Assembly: GCA_902800815.1 (NCBI GenBank)
Contig: CADCGB010000005.1
Location: forward strand, 99,228 to 155,731
Direction of reading: 5' to 3'
Source: Fibrobacter succinogenes
Lineage (GTDB): Bacteria; Fibrobacterota; Fibrobacteria; Fibrobacterales; Fibrobacteraceae
DNA length: 56,504 nucleotides
The translations under genes and the position numbers were made by a program. This document shows positions 1 to 8,253 of this stretch, piece after piece. Numbering within the stretch: position 1 is the first letter of the stretch; the number at the start of each line of letters is the position of its first letter. The notes beneath the pieces were generated by a model, which was not told where the DNA came from, ran no database searches, and was given only the letters and a program-made list of their open reading frames with translations.

Positions 1-171
1 GGAGGGTCTTAGGGAGGGGCCGTCATACGCGCCCCTCCCTAGTCTCAAGCACACCGAAGGTGTGCGCAAGCTCTAACACGCAGACACGATGTTTAACATG
101 AGCAATGCGTGTTTGAGCATGTCGGGAGGGTCTTAGGGAGGGGCCGTCATACGCGCCCCTCCCTAGTCTCA
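1..171. repeat. Two copies of a 47-bp stem-loop repeat flanking smaller hairpins
   Basis: An identical 47-bp unit occurs at 1-47 and 125-171. Each unit holds a perfect 11-bp inverted repeat (TAGGGAGGGGC / GCCCCTCCCTA) around a 10-nt loop. The 77 bp between them contain a 7-bp hairpin (49-65, GCACACC-gaa-GGTGTGC) and an 8-bp inverted repeat (AACACGCA at 75-82, TGCGTGTT at 106-113) enclosing the near-palindrome ATGTTTAACAT. The arrangement resembles a REP/BIME-type intergenic element. It may also end the transcript of a gene left of the window. No credible gene lies in 1-314. Confidence 0.75.
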
Positions 172-255
172 TTTGTACAAAATCGCTTTTTTTTATGCCT
201 GCGTGTGGCGAAAATCACGACTCCAGCATTTTTTTTGAAAAATGTAAAGAAAAAA

Positions 256-285
256 TTGCTTTTTGTGGGAAGAATAAAGTATATT
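256..285 (+). promoter_or_regulatory. Predicted sigma-70-type promoter for the 315-1856 lipoprotein
   Basis: TTGCTT (256-261) and TATATT (280-285) are separated by 18 bp. A purine-rich AGGAGA lies about 8 nt before the ATG, so this gene has an ordinary leader. Assigned by eye. Confidence 0.5.
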
Positions 286-314
286 AATGCATAAACTTTC
301 ACAGGAGAAAATCT

Positions 315-1856
315 ATGAAAAAGATCGTTCTACTTGGAGCCGCTCTCTCGTTGGCCTTCTTCTCGGCCTGTTCCTCGGATGACCATTCGTCTACCTCTCC
401 GGAAGACGATACCTTGTCCAGTTCGTCATCGATTACCCTCGATGATATTGATAAAATTCTAGGGAGTTCCTCCTCTAAGGGCAAGGATAATCCCACCTCC
501 AGTGACAACAAATCTTCTTCTAGTGAGTCCAAGACAACTTCTTCTTCTAGCGAGAAAGTCGTTGAATCGTCTTCTGCAATCGTGATTGAGGATGACGGCT
601 TCAAGCGTGCGGCATGCGACATGCAGTCCGATGAGGGAACCCTGCTCGCGCTGGACCTGATTAACGAGAAGTCCATCAAGATGTTCGAGGCATTCTCCGA
701 TAAGGATATGGAAGCGGCAAAGTCCCTTAGTGCCGAAGTCAAGCCCATGTACAAGAAGGTTCTTGACAAGGATTCTAAGAATTGTAACGCACAGCTTGGC
801 TATGCTGTCGCCTCGATCGTGGATCTTGCCAATAACGAGACTCTCCGTGGTCTATACAATGATTACAAATATTGGTATGATTATGGTATTGAAAGCGTTG
901 CTGAATTTACGACAATGCTTGCCGACCTTTCCAAGAATAAGAGCTTTACCAAGATTGCTCAGGACGCCCTGGACAAGGAAGTCGCTCCGATGGTGGATTC
1001 TGCAATAACCTATATGCAGAATATCATGGCGCAGGGTGACTATATTCTGAACATCAGGGATGGCGAGTATATACGTGAACTCGATAACAGCGAATTCGGC
1101 GTTGCCCTAGGAGGCCTGTTTGCGACGAAGGCCGCGATTATCATGGCGACCAGCATGAACCTCGAGATTGATGTCAAGGGTAGCTATGAATGGATTAATG
1201 GCATTAACGGCATGACTATCGGGGACGAAGAGCCTACTCAGGCACAGAAGGATTTCATTGTGCAGTTCGTGAAACTCGTAGGCTTGAACGGAACCTTTAC
1301 GACCATCTACACTGATTGGCAGAAAGCGTGGAAAACCATTCCGAGTCTTATCGATAGTGCCATTACGGAAGCGCGTGTCGCATTCCAGTACAGCCTTGAC
1401 GAGAGCAAGATGAAGAATTCCCAGGACAACGACCTGTACGTGGTCGGCAACGGAGCCGATGCGGATGTCAGCATAGACGATATCCAGGAAATTCTCGACG
1501 GGCTGGATACGGCCTTGAAGGTTACCCGTGGTACGTACGAGGTGAAATACCGCGGTCAGACTATCAAGATTGATGCCCGCAAGTATTTCGAGAATGTCGC
1601 CGGTATCGAGGCTTACCTCCCGTACTACACGTTTGATGGCTCAGACCTTGCGACCTTCTACTTCACCGACAAGAGCGGCAAGAAGACGGCTTCGCTGCTG
1701 GACTTCATGGATGGAACGCTTTCGTTCCTTGACGATGGCGAAGACTACATTGTATTCGGGGATCCGTCCTTTGGTGGTATCTTCCCCGAATTCAAGACGC
1801 AGGCGGATATCTGGAGCGCCGTGAGGGGTGCCGATGACGAAGAAGATGATTGGTAA
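315..1856 (+). CDS. Serine-rich surface lipoprotein of unknown function
   Basis: The 513-residue product begins with a lipoprotein signal peptide; the lipidated cysteine is C19 in the context FFSAC. A linker of about 75 residues follows, rich in serine runs and acidic residues, which is typical of Fibrobacter surface lipoproteins and probably acts as a flexible tether. The rest (about 95-513) is soluble, mainly helical-looking and acidic, ending in DDEEDDW. I recognise no enzyme motif in it. The ATG is supported by AGGAGA upstream and by the signal peptide starting exactly there. A putative outer-membrane protein starts 29 nt downstream, so the two are probably co-transcribed and may work together at the cell surface. 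Function unknown. Confidence 0.85.
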   Translation: MKKIVLLGAALSLAFFSACSSDDHSSTSPEDDTLSSSSSITLDDIDKILGSSSSKGKDNPTSSDNKSSSSESKTTSSSSEKVVESSSAIVIEDDGFKRAACDMQSDEGTLLALDLINEKSIKMFEAFSDKDMEAAKSLSAEVKPMYKKVLDKDSKNCNAQLGYAVASIVDLANNETLRGLYNDYKYWYDYGIESVAEFTTMLADLSKNKSFTKIAQDALDKEVAPMVDSAITYMQNIMAQGDYILNIRDGEYIRELDNSEFGVALGGLFATKAAIIMATSMNLEIDVKGSYEWINGINGMTIGDEEPTQAQKDFIVQFVKLVGLNGTFTTIYTDWQKAWKTIPSLIDSAITEARVAFQYSLDESKMKNSQDNDLYVVGNGADADVSIDDIQEILDGLDTALKVTRGTYEVKYRGQTIKIDARKYFENVAGIEAYLPYYTFDGSDLATFYFTDKSGKKTASLLDFMDGTLSFLDDGEDYIVFGDPSFGGIFPEFKTQADIWSAVRGADDEEDDW

Positions 1857-1885
1857 AACTCTTGGATTGTAATTGATTGTAGGTT

Positions 1886-3370
1886 TTGAGTAAACTAACG
1901 ACATTTTTCTGGGCATGCCTGCTCGCTACATGTGCGGGCTATGCCTGGAACAATACCGGGCTCGTCAAGTATGACGGGCTTTTTCTGTTGGATATGGAAG
2001 GCAAGCGGGCCTCGGTGTGGGGAACGCACGTCGGGGATTCGGTACAGGTAAGGAATTGGACCTTTACGGCGGGCCTGGATTATATCCATTATGATTTCTT
2101 CCTGTTCAATGAAGGTAAAAGCGTTGAGGAAACATGGACCCTTGATAGCAAGGGTTCTCTGAGCATAGGGCATGTGTCTGTTTCGAAGGATTTTAATCTT
2201 TTCGGTTTGGATGCCGATGTCAGTTCCTTGCCTTCGGTAAAGGTCTCTTCGCGTTTTTACCTGCCGGATTCGCTCTTCTTTGCGAGGGCGTCTATGGGTA
2301 AGGGGTTGCTTGATCTTTCTGGCTTGCACTGGAAATCGGAATGGGAAGAGGATTATGTTCCTGAAATTGACGGTACGTTCCGGTCAATATACCTGATGAA
2401 GGATTTTAATGCGGGAATCCGGCTGAAGGAACACATCTTGCAGGGTGGTTTTGCCTATGGGGCGGATACGCCTTCTCTCGATGACCGGTGGGGGTACGTG
2501 TTCAGCGATTCCTCGCATTTTTGGGGTACGAGGGCGAACTACCTTTACCAAGGGCGGAAGAATGAATTTGAAGCCCTATATGCGTACCTGTATGCGGATG
2601 TCCGTCTGTTCGCCTTGACGCGGGAATATGGTACCGATATAAACGAGAAACGTTTTGCGTATTTCCCGTTGGGGATAGATTTTAATTTGTTCAAGCTTTC
2701 CTATAGGTACAAGTTTGATCGGGGGGATGTCCTAAGGGCTTGTTTGCTGTATGCTACGCTGGAGATGAATATCCCGTGGGAAAATCGACGTTTTTACGAG
2801 ACGCTTGCCCCGAACAAGGCTCTGAAAAATTCTGTGCTGAGGACTCTTTCGTTCAGTGTTTTCCAGAGGACCTTCCGGATTTATGGGGATATTGACGGAA
2901 AATTGTTCTATGGTGGGCTTGGCTACGAATGGAACTTGCCGCTTTCCCGCTGGCACATGGTGCTCAATACGGATGCAGACTACTTTTATGGAAGTTACGA
3001 GGGAAAACTGAACCTGCGCAAGGAAAAGGCGGGCATGTTCTATATGACGCATCAGACAGATTTCTGGGAAAAAGAGGGGTACCTGTTTGGTATTGTCGCT
3101 GGGCTTGAACTGCAGGTGCAGACGCCATCAAGAAAAATCTTTGCCGGACTTCGCCTGAACCAGATTGTTCCGCTGGGGATGAAATTCGAGAGCAAGATGA
3201 TAGAAAAGGAGCCTGTTATCATAGACGATGTCCCCCCAGAGCCACCTCCGGTAAATCCTGACGAGAATCCCTTTGTCGAGGAGGAGTCTACCGAAGATAT
3301 GGAGCCGCTCTCGTCCCTCATATTCCGGAACGGTTTTTTCCTGGGATTCGAGGTCGGGTTCTGGATATAG
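1886..3370 (+). CDS. Secreted protein, probable outer-membrane beta-barrel
   Basis: The 494-residue protein starts at a TTG codon followed by a plausible signal peptide (hydrophobic core FFWACLLATCAGYA). The mature part alternates aromatic and polar residues throughout, as in beta-barrel strands, and ends in aromatic strand-like segments (GFFLGFEVGFWI). A Pro/Glu-rich stretch (about residues 445-480) precedes this end. There is no strong ribosome binding site; translation may be coupled to the lipoprotein ending 29 nt upstream. Outer-membrane location is inferred from composition. The protein is not recognised as a member of a named family. Confidence 0.7.
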   Translation: MSKLTTFFWACLLATCAGYAWNNTGLVKYDGLFLLDMEGKRASVWGTHVGDSVQVRNWTFTAGLDYIHYDFFLFNEGKSVEETWTLDSKGSLSIGHVSVSKDFNLFGLDADVSSLPSVKVSSRFYLPDSLFFARASMGKGLLDLSGLHWKSEWEEDYVPEIDGTFRSIYLMKDFNAGIRLKEHILQGGFAYGADTPSLDDRWGYVFSDSSHFWGTRANYLYQGRKNEFEALYAYLYADVRLFALTREYGTDINEKRFAYFPLGIDFNLFKLSYRYKFDRGDVLRACLLYATLEMNIPWENRRFYETLAPNKALKNSVLRTLSFSVFQRTFRIYGDIDGKLFYGGLGYEWNLPLSRWHMVLNTDADYFYGSYEGKLNLRKEKAGMFYMTHQTDFWEKEGYLFGIVAGLELQVQTPSRKIFAGLRLNQIVPLGMKFESKMIEKEPVIIDDVPPEPPPVNPDENPFVEEESTEDMEPLSSLIFRNGFFLGFEVGFWI

Positions 3371-3381
3371 CGTCGATGAGT

Positions 3382-3404
3382 ATATGCAACAACGTGTTGC
3401 ATAT
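3382..3404. promoter_or_regulatory. 10-bp palindrome with a repeated half-site near the following promoter
   Basis: ATATGCAACA and TGTTGCATAT flank a 3-nt loop (3382-3404). No T-run follows on either strand, so a simple terminator is unlikely. The half-site TGTTGCATA recurs at 3466-3474, just 6 bp before the -35 element of the promoter at 3481. This is what an operator with a secondary half-site would look like. No bound regulator can be named. Confidence 0.45.
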
Positions 3405-3480
3405 GTGTATAAAAAGTGGTAGAAATTGACAAAATATCGTAAATTCTATCAAATTTCTTTAAATTTGTTGCATAAAAGTC

Positions 3481-3509
3481 TTGACTTCCGTGGGGAATGA
3501 TTGTATATT
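3481..3509 (+). promoter_or_regulatory. Predicted sigma-70-type promoter of the lipoprotein triplet
   Basis: TTGACT (3481-3486), a 17-bp spacer and TATATT (3504-3509) form one of the best promoter matches in the window. AAGGAG follows about 6 nt before the ATG at 3539. It probably drives the three tandem lipoprotein genes that end at 6553. Confidence 0.7.
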
Positions 3510-3538
3510 ACATACCGTAAACGAAAAAGGAGTACGGT

Positions 3539-4690
3539 ATGCGCCGGAATTTACTGTTCAAAAATTTGGGTGTCGCGGTGGCGGTTGCCGCATTCGCGTT
3601 TGTTGCCTGCGACGACAGCTCCAGCGGTCCGGCAGCGTCGGGTCAGGAAACAAGTTCCGATGCAGTGCTTTCTAGTTCGGATGCGTTAGAACTATCTAGT
3701 TCCGAAGTCGGCACTTCTTCTGCTGAAATCGAAAAATATTCTTCTTCCGAGATTGAAACCGCAAGTTCTTCTTCCTCCTTGCCGAAAAGTTCGGCGAACT
3801 GCCTCGGGATGGACACCTCGTGCGGGTGGACCGCGGAACAGCTTTGCAACATGGGGCAGGAGCGGTACTGCATTTCGAGCTCTTCTTCTCTGGCCGTGAG
3901 TTCATCAGCCGTAGCCGAGTCGAGTTCTGCGGGATTCTTGGAAGAATGCATCGACTTCGCACGCATGTGCCGGAACTGCGACGGTCCCGATTGCCCCATT
4001 CCCTCTAGGCCCTGCAGCGAATGCTATGACGAAGGGATGATGGCGGAAGACTGCGTAACCGGAGGTGTATACCAGTGCAAGAACGGACTCTGGAACCTGG
4101 CGGATAGAAGCCAGTGCCTGAACGTGGCGCTGATCCCATGCACGGGAGATTCCGCAAAATGTGGTCGTGTGCCCTGCAACTCAAACGCCCCGAAGACGGT
4201 TATTGACTGCGGGAGCGGTGAAGAGTATGTTTGTGCCGATGCCTACTGGACACCTATGAAGGAGACGGAATCCTGCAGCCGTATAATCGGAGCAAAAAAT
4301 GCATATGAAGGCGAACAGTGCTCTCGCGAAGAAGCTGGCGCAAGGACAATTGATTGCGCAAGAAACGTTGAATATGAATGTTTGAGCGCGGGCTTCTGGG
4401 AGCAAATCAATCCCACCATAGGGGATACCTGCCTGGTGGATGGCGGCATCCTGGAAGGTTACATAGAGACTTCCGCCGGAGCGAGAGAACATACAATATT
4501 CATGTGCTTCGAAGGCAAGTGGGAAAAGTACAGGGGTACCTACGAATCTTTGCGTTGTGTCGACGCGGCCGTTGTCCGTACGCCGTGCGACGTGAACGAT
4601 GCGGAAAAAGAATGGATCCATCAGGGTGACTGCGACTACCAGTGCCGTAATGGCGAGTATGTGTTTGTGCCGAAACTGGCGAACGAATAA
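3539..4690 (+). CDS. Cysteine-rich, serine-linker lipoprotein (first of a tandem triplet)
   Basis: The 383-residue product has a lipoprotein signal (lipid Cys C24, FVAC), a serine-rich linker (about 26-85), one copy of the motif CGW-x4-LC-x-MG-x4-YC, a second serine linker, and then a cysteine-rich region with repeated units of the form Y-x-C-x-NG-x-W (YQCKNGLWN is one). The regular cysteine pairs suggest several small disulfide-bonded modules outside the cytoplasm. It is a paralogue of the next two genes, which follow at 20 and 19 nt, so all three are probably one operon. Family and function unrecognised; a surface or adhesion role is only a guess. Confidence 0.88.
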   Translation: MRRNLLFKNLGVAVAVAAFAFVACDDSSSGPAASGQETSSDAVLSSSDALELSSSEVGTSSAEIEKYSSSEIETASSSSSLPKSSANCLGMDTSCGWTAEQLCNMGQERYCISSSSSLAVSSSAVAESSSAGFLEECIDFARMCRNCDGPDCPIPSRPCSECYDEGMMAEDCVTGGVYQCKNGLWNLADRSQCLNVALIPCTGDSAKCGRVPCNSNAPKTVIDCGSGEEYVCADAYWTPMKETESCSRIIGAKNAYEGEQCSREEAGARTIDCARNVEYECLSAGFWEQINPTIGDTCLVDGGILEGYIETSAGAREHTIFMCFEGKWEKYRGTYESLRCVDAAVVRTPCDVNDAEKEWIHQGDCDYQCRNGEYVFVPKLANE

Positions 4691-4710
4691 GTTTAGAAAG
4701 GAGAAAAACT

Positions 4711-5751
4711 ATGAACCAGAAAAAGATTATCAAGGTGCTTGGCACCGCAACGGTATTTGCCGCGTTCGGGCTTGTTGCCTGTGGTGACGACAGTTCCAGC
4801 AGTCCCGTCGTTCCCGATGAAATTACGAGTTCGGAGACGAATGGCTTGCCCGATTCAAGCAATAGTAATCCGGTGTCGAGTAGCGACGTTGCCGGGAGTT
4901 CCAGTTCTGTCAAGGTGCAGTGCAATGCGTTCATGCCGGAATGCGGGTACTCACTCGAGGAACTGTGTGCGATGGGCATGACCCAGTACTGCACGGGGAG
5001 TTCCTCTTCGATGGTAAATCCGGAATCTTCTTCTGCAGTGAATTCGAGTTCGTCGAGTTCCAAGGAAAACTGCTTGCACGTGCCTCACTTCGCTGATAGT
5101 TTGCATATCACGTACCAGATTCCGATGTGCACGGCCGAAGAAGAGGGAACAAGACTTCCCGACTGCGAAACAAGCGACGTGTACGTTTGCGAAAACGGTA
5201 GCTGGAATACCGTCGCGGATGAAACCTGCCGCCACATTACCGACACCGGCGATCCGATGAAACCGCACCCCTGCGATGTTGAATTCGATGTCGCCATGGA
5301 CTGCGCCAAGAATTTCTACATGATGTGCGCCAACGGAATCTGGCTCAACGCGACGGGTTGCGACACCACCAAGGAAAAGTGCGGATTCGATGATTACAAG
5401 CTGTGCAACGATTACCAGCTCAGAGCCTACTGCAACGACGACTGGCTGAACGAACCCTGCGAAGAAGGCCGTGGCCGCGATTACAGGGAATACGACACTA
5501 CCGATTCCACGAGTTTTCGCTTGATCAGCTACGTCTGTGTCGACGGCAAGTGGGAAAAGCGTTCGAACTACTACGGCAACTGCGACTCGGACAAGGACTG
5601 CTTGGGTGGCTTCCAGGATTGCTGGCTGAGCGACATCATCGGTACGACCTGCAACGAAAGGGATCCTGAAACTTCATGGATCAGTAAGGACGGTTGTGAC
5701 TTCCAATGCAGGGACGGCAAGTACGAATTTATGCCACCTCCGACAAGGTAA
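4711..5751 (+). CDS. Cysteine-rich, serine-linker lipoprotein (second of triplet)
   Basis: The 346-residue product is a paralogue of the preceding gene: lipid Cys C24 (LVAC), a serine linker, the motif CGY-x4-LC-x-MG-x4-YC, a second serine run, then cysteine-rich units such as YVCENGSWN. A second, degenerate copy of the CG[YF]-x4-LC...YC motif lies near residue 220. Its C-terminus (GCDFQCRDGKYEFMP) matches the end of the first paralogue (DCDYQCRNGEYVFVP), so duplication included the whole gene. GGAG lies 8 nt before the ATG. Function unknown. Confidence 0.88.
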   Translation: MNQKKIIKVLGTATVFAAFGLVACGDDSSSSPVVPDEITSSETNGLPDSSNSNPVSSSDVAGSSSSVKVQCNAFMPECGYSLEELCAMGMTQYCTGSSSSMVNPESSSAVNSSSSSSKENCLHVPHFADSLHITYQIPMCTAEEEGTRLPDCETSDVYVCENGSWNTVADETCRHITDTGDPMKPHPCDVEFDVAMDCAKNFYMMCANGIWLNATGCDTTKEKCGFDDYKLCNDYQLRAYCNDDWLNEPCEEGRGRDYREYDTTDSTSFRLISYVCVDGKWEKRSNYYGNCDSDKDCLGGFQDCWLSDIIGTTCNERDPETSWISKDGCDFQCRDGKYEFMPPPTR

Positions 5752-5770
5752 CGCGAACGGAGAATAAAGC

Positions 5771-6553
5771 ATGAAGTGTGATGTTTTGACGATCAGTTCC
5801 GTGGCAATGATTGCCGCATTCGGGCTCGTCGCCTGCGGAGATGACTCGAGTTCAGTTCCTGACCAATGCACAGCGCTTGCTCCTGAATGCGGGTACACCG
5901 TCGAAGAACTCTGTAGAATGGGCGAGAAGCAATACTGCCCGGAGCAAAGTTTCTCGTCTATCGTCGAAGTTTCCAGTTCAAGCGTTGAAAACGGAGAAAG
6001 TTCCTCGTCGGTTGTGATTCCGGAATCATCTTCTGCGGGGAAACCCGGTTCGTCAAATTCCGGCGAAACGTGCATTCACATGAGCGACATGCCTCCCGAC
6101 AGCGATTCTGACCCCTGGTGCTTCGGTGACGAAGGTAAGCATGCCGAGGACTGCTTCACGCACGAAGCCTACACGTGTACGGATGGCTTCTGGGTAAAGG
6201 ATGCGGATATGTGCATCCACATTTCCGATAGCGAAAATGCGAACAGGTGGGATTGCGACGCCCCCGATTACACGCTCAAGGCTGATTGCACAAACAACGA
6301 TTCGCTATACATGTGCGCTGCCGGGATGTGGATTGCGGCCAAGGGCTGCGATATCACTCAGGAACGGTGCGGGTACAGCGATGCGGACCTCTGCATGTAT
6401 TTCGGCATAATGAAGTACTGTAGCGGCAGCCCGAGAGTCCTGCCTGATGCGGTTCCCTGCAATCAGGATGGCAAATCGGTAGTGATTGAGGGCCAGTGGA
6501 TGTACCGTTGCGACAATGGCAGATGGCACATCGTAGTGCCGATGGGCGGCTAA
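5771..6553 (+). CDS. Cysteine-rich, serine-linker lipoprotein (third of triplet)
   Basis: The shortest of the triplet, 260 residues. The signal peptide ends at C22 (LVAC), and the first CGY-x4-LC-x-MG-x4-YC motif follows directly, before the serine linker, which reverses the order seen in the two upstream paralogues. A second motif copy (CGY...LC...KYC) lies near the C-terminus, between units of the type YTCTDGFWV and YRCDNGRWH. The stop lies 3 nt from the convergent uppP stop, with no terminator visible between them, so transcripts from both sides probably overlap. Function unknown. Confidence 0.87.
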   Translation: MKCDVLTISSVAMIAAFGLVACGDDSSSVPDQCTALAPECGYTVEELCRMGEKQYCPEQSFSSIVEVSSSSVENGESSSSVVIPESSSAGKPGSSNSGETCIHMSDMPPDSDSDPWCFGDEGKHAEDCFTHEAYTCTDGFWVKDADMCIHISDSENANRWDCDAPDYTLKADCTNNDSLYMCAAGMWIAAKGCDITQERCGYSDADLCMYFGIMKYCSGSPRVLPDAVPCNQDGKSVVIEGQWMYRCDNGRWHIVVPMGG

Positions 6554-6556
6554 TTA

Positions 6557-7405
6557 CTACAGGAAAATCAGCCCGAGGATACCCACGGCCCATACGTACC
6601 AGGCGAAGTGCTGGAACTTGCCCTTCTGCACGAAGTTCATGAGCCACTTGAGGGCGATAATCCCGAAGATAAACGACACGACCATGCCCACGAGAAGTTC
6701 GGGGGTAAAGTTGCCTGCATCCTTGCAGGCAAGCGCCTTTTCGGGGTTCTCGAGGGCCATCTGCGCGACCTTTTCTGCGCTCTGGCATTTTGCCCACTTG
6801 ATGCAGTCGAGCAGCGCTGCACCGCCCACGGCGGGGATACTCATGAGGAAGCTGAATTCGCCAGCGTACTTGCGGTTCACGCCCATGAACATCATGGCAC
6901 TGATGGTAGAACCGCTACGGCTGATGCCCGGGATGCAGGCGATGCCCTGAACGGTACCGGTCACGAGGGCGCGCCACCAGTTCATCTTGACACCTTCGTT
7001 ATCCGGGTGCTTGGCGCCCGTCGGGCCCCACTGCGAGGTGAACAGCAGGATGCCGGTAAAGAGTTCCGCGACGCATACGGCGCGCGGGTTTTCGAACAGG
7101 CCTTCGAGCACGTCCTTGAAGCCGAGGCCGATAAGCGCCGTCGGGATGGAGGCGAGGATGATGTAGCCCGCTTCGCGGAGCTGGTCGCGGTCGCGGTGGA
7201 GGCAACCCACGATAATGTCGGTAATCTTCTTGTGGAACACCACGAAGATGGAAAGCAGCGTACCTGCGTGGAGCATGATGTCGAAGAACATGCCCGCTTC
7301 GTTCATGCCGAGGAGTTCGTGCCCGAGCACGAGGTGGCCCGAACTGGAAATAGGGAGGAATTCAGCGAGGCCCTGCAAGAGACCGAGGATAATAGATTCA
7401 AACAT
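6557..7405 (-). CDS. uppP: Undecaprenyl-diphosphatase (UppP/BacA)
   Basis: This 282-residue integral membrane enzyme recycles the lipid carrier by dephosphorylating undecaprenyl diphosphate for peptidoglycan and other envelope polymers. Family marks are clear: the N-terminal Q-x3-E segment (Q11 to E15) followed by PISSSGHL, and the second signature PGISRSGST in the middle, with several hydrophobic helices and normal length. The reading frame stays open far upstream, but the family N-terminus MFESIILGLLQG fixes the start at 7405. No Shine-Dalgarno is present; TATCTT (7413-7418, minus strand) ends 7 nt before the ATG, which points to a leaderless mRNA. It is divergent from the gene at 7442. Confidence 0.95.
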   Translation of the reverse strand: MFESIILGLLQGLAEFLPISSSGHLVLGHELLGMNEAGMFFDIMLHAGTLLSIFVVFHKKITDIIVGCLHRDRDQLREAGYIILASIPTALIGLGFKDVLEGLFENPRAVCVAELFTGILLFTSQWGPTGAKHPDNEGVKMNWWRALVTGTVQGIACIPGISRSGSTISAMMFMGVNRKYAGEFSFLMSIPAVGGAALLDCIKWAKCQSAEKVAQMALENPEKALACKDAGNFTPELLVGMVVSFIFGIIALKWLMNFVQKGKFQHFAWYVWAVGILGLIFL

Positions 7406-7441
7406 GGCGGGAAAGATAGAATAATTAACTATATTCAGGGC
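7406..7441. promoter_or_regulatory. Compact divergent promoter pair, both apparently leaderless
   Basis: Only 36 bp separate the two divergent start codons. On the minus strand TATCTT (7413-7418) ends 7 nt before the uppP ATG; on the plus strand TATATT (7430-7435) ends 6 nt before the ATG at 7442. Any -35 boxes would have to lie in the opposite promoter or coding region, and none matches consensus. Transcription would begin at or next to each start codon. Confidence 0.45.
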
Positions 7442-8179
7442 ATGGCTCGCAAATTTCTCCTCTGCTTTCACGATATCAGCGTCTGGAATTACCGGAAGGT
7501 TGTTCCCGAGATCCGCTCGCTGAAGGACCTCTGCGGTCGTGGTTTCAGCCTGCTCGTTATTCCCTGTACCGACGGTGCTACGCCGGAATCGATAAGCGAG
7601 TTCCGCGATACGCTCCTGCAGCTGGAATCGGAAGGCTTTGAACTTGCCCTGCACGGCTACAAGCATAAGGCGGAATTCAGCCAGGGCCGTAGCTACAGGG
7701 GCCTTGTGGGCATGAGCCTCACGGGTGGCGAGGCGGAATTTGCGGGGCTCTGCGAGTACGAGTCCTCGCGCCTGTTGCTGTGTGGCCTCAGGGCATGGAA
7801 CGATCTTTTTTCTGCGGACGGTTCCACGAGTGTCGTTGCCCACGCTCAGCCAGCGGCATTTGTCCCGCCGACGTGGTATTCGAACCGGTTCCTTCCGGGT
7901 CAGGTGCGTGCGGCGAAGATGCTTTACGAGGACCGCTTCTCGGTTACGACCGCAAAGGGCTTCCGCTATGCCTCGCCGGTTGCAAGCTTCGCGGGGTTGC
8001 CCGCATGCCTGGAAAAGATTTCTGTTGCATTCGGTTCGCTGATTATGAACCTGCCTGTGGGTATTCCGCGTCTGGCGATTCACCCGGTGGATTTCCCGCT
8101 CATGCAGGGTGCCATCCGCGATATTATCCGTGCGGCGTTAAACAACAGGCGTACGCTAGTACATTACGGCGAACTCTAG
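7442..8179 (+). CDS. Polysaccharide-deacetylase-like protein (DUF2334 type)
   Basis: The 245-residue protein looks like a cytoplasmic member of the carbohydrate esterase 4/NodB fold, DUF2334 branch. Visible marks are the early HD pair in CFHDIS, where the family places a metal-binding Asp, the zinc-type motif HGYKH (H-x3-H) near residue 80, and PPTWYSN further on. Length suits DUF2334 proteins. I chose the ATG at 7442 because the family-like sequence MARKFLLCFHD begins there; the longer open frame upstream is uppP antisense. It has no signal peptide. The substrate is unknown; a sugar or lipid-linked glycan would suit the uppP neighbour, but that is inference. Confidence 0.75.
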   Translation: MARKFLLCFHDISVWNYRKVVPEIRSLKDLCGRGFSLLVIPCTDGATPESISEFRDTLLQLESEGFELALHGYKHKAEFSQGRSYRGLVGMSLTGGEAEFAGLCEYESSRLLLCGLRAWNDLFSADGSTSVVAHAQPAAFVPPTWYSNRFLPGQVRAAKMLYEDRFSVTTAKGFRYASPVASFAGLPACLEKISVAFGSLIMNLPVGIPRLAIHPVDFPLMQGAIRDIIRAALNNRRTLVHYGEL

Positions 8180-8197
8180 TTCGCCGCGCCGTTTATT
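8167..8197 (+). terminator. Hairpin at the stop of the deacetylase-like gene
   Basis: CGGCGAACT and AGTTCGCCG form a near-perfect palindrome (8167-8186) that includes the TAG stop; a T-rich stretch (GTTTATTTCT) follows. The 11-bp direct repeat CGCCGTTTATT at 8187-8197 and 8223-8233 flanks a small hairpin (8201-8212). Confidence 0.5.
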
Positions 8198-8253
8198 TCT
8201 AAGCGAGCGCTTATTCCCTAAACGCCGTTTATTCACTGAATTGAGAATGTCTG

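Noticed and set aside
7406..8083. N-terminal extension of uppP
   Set aside because: The family N-terminus begins at 7405, and the extension is antisense to the deacetylase-like gene.
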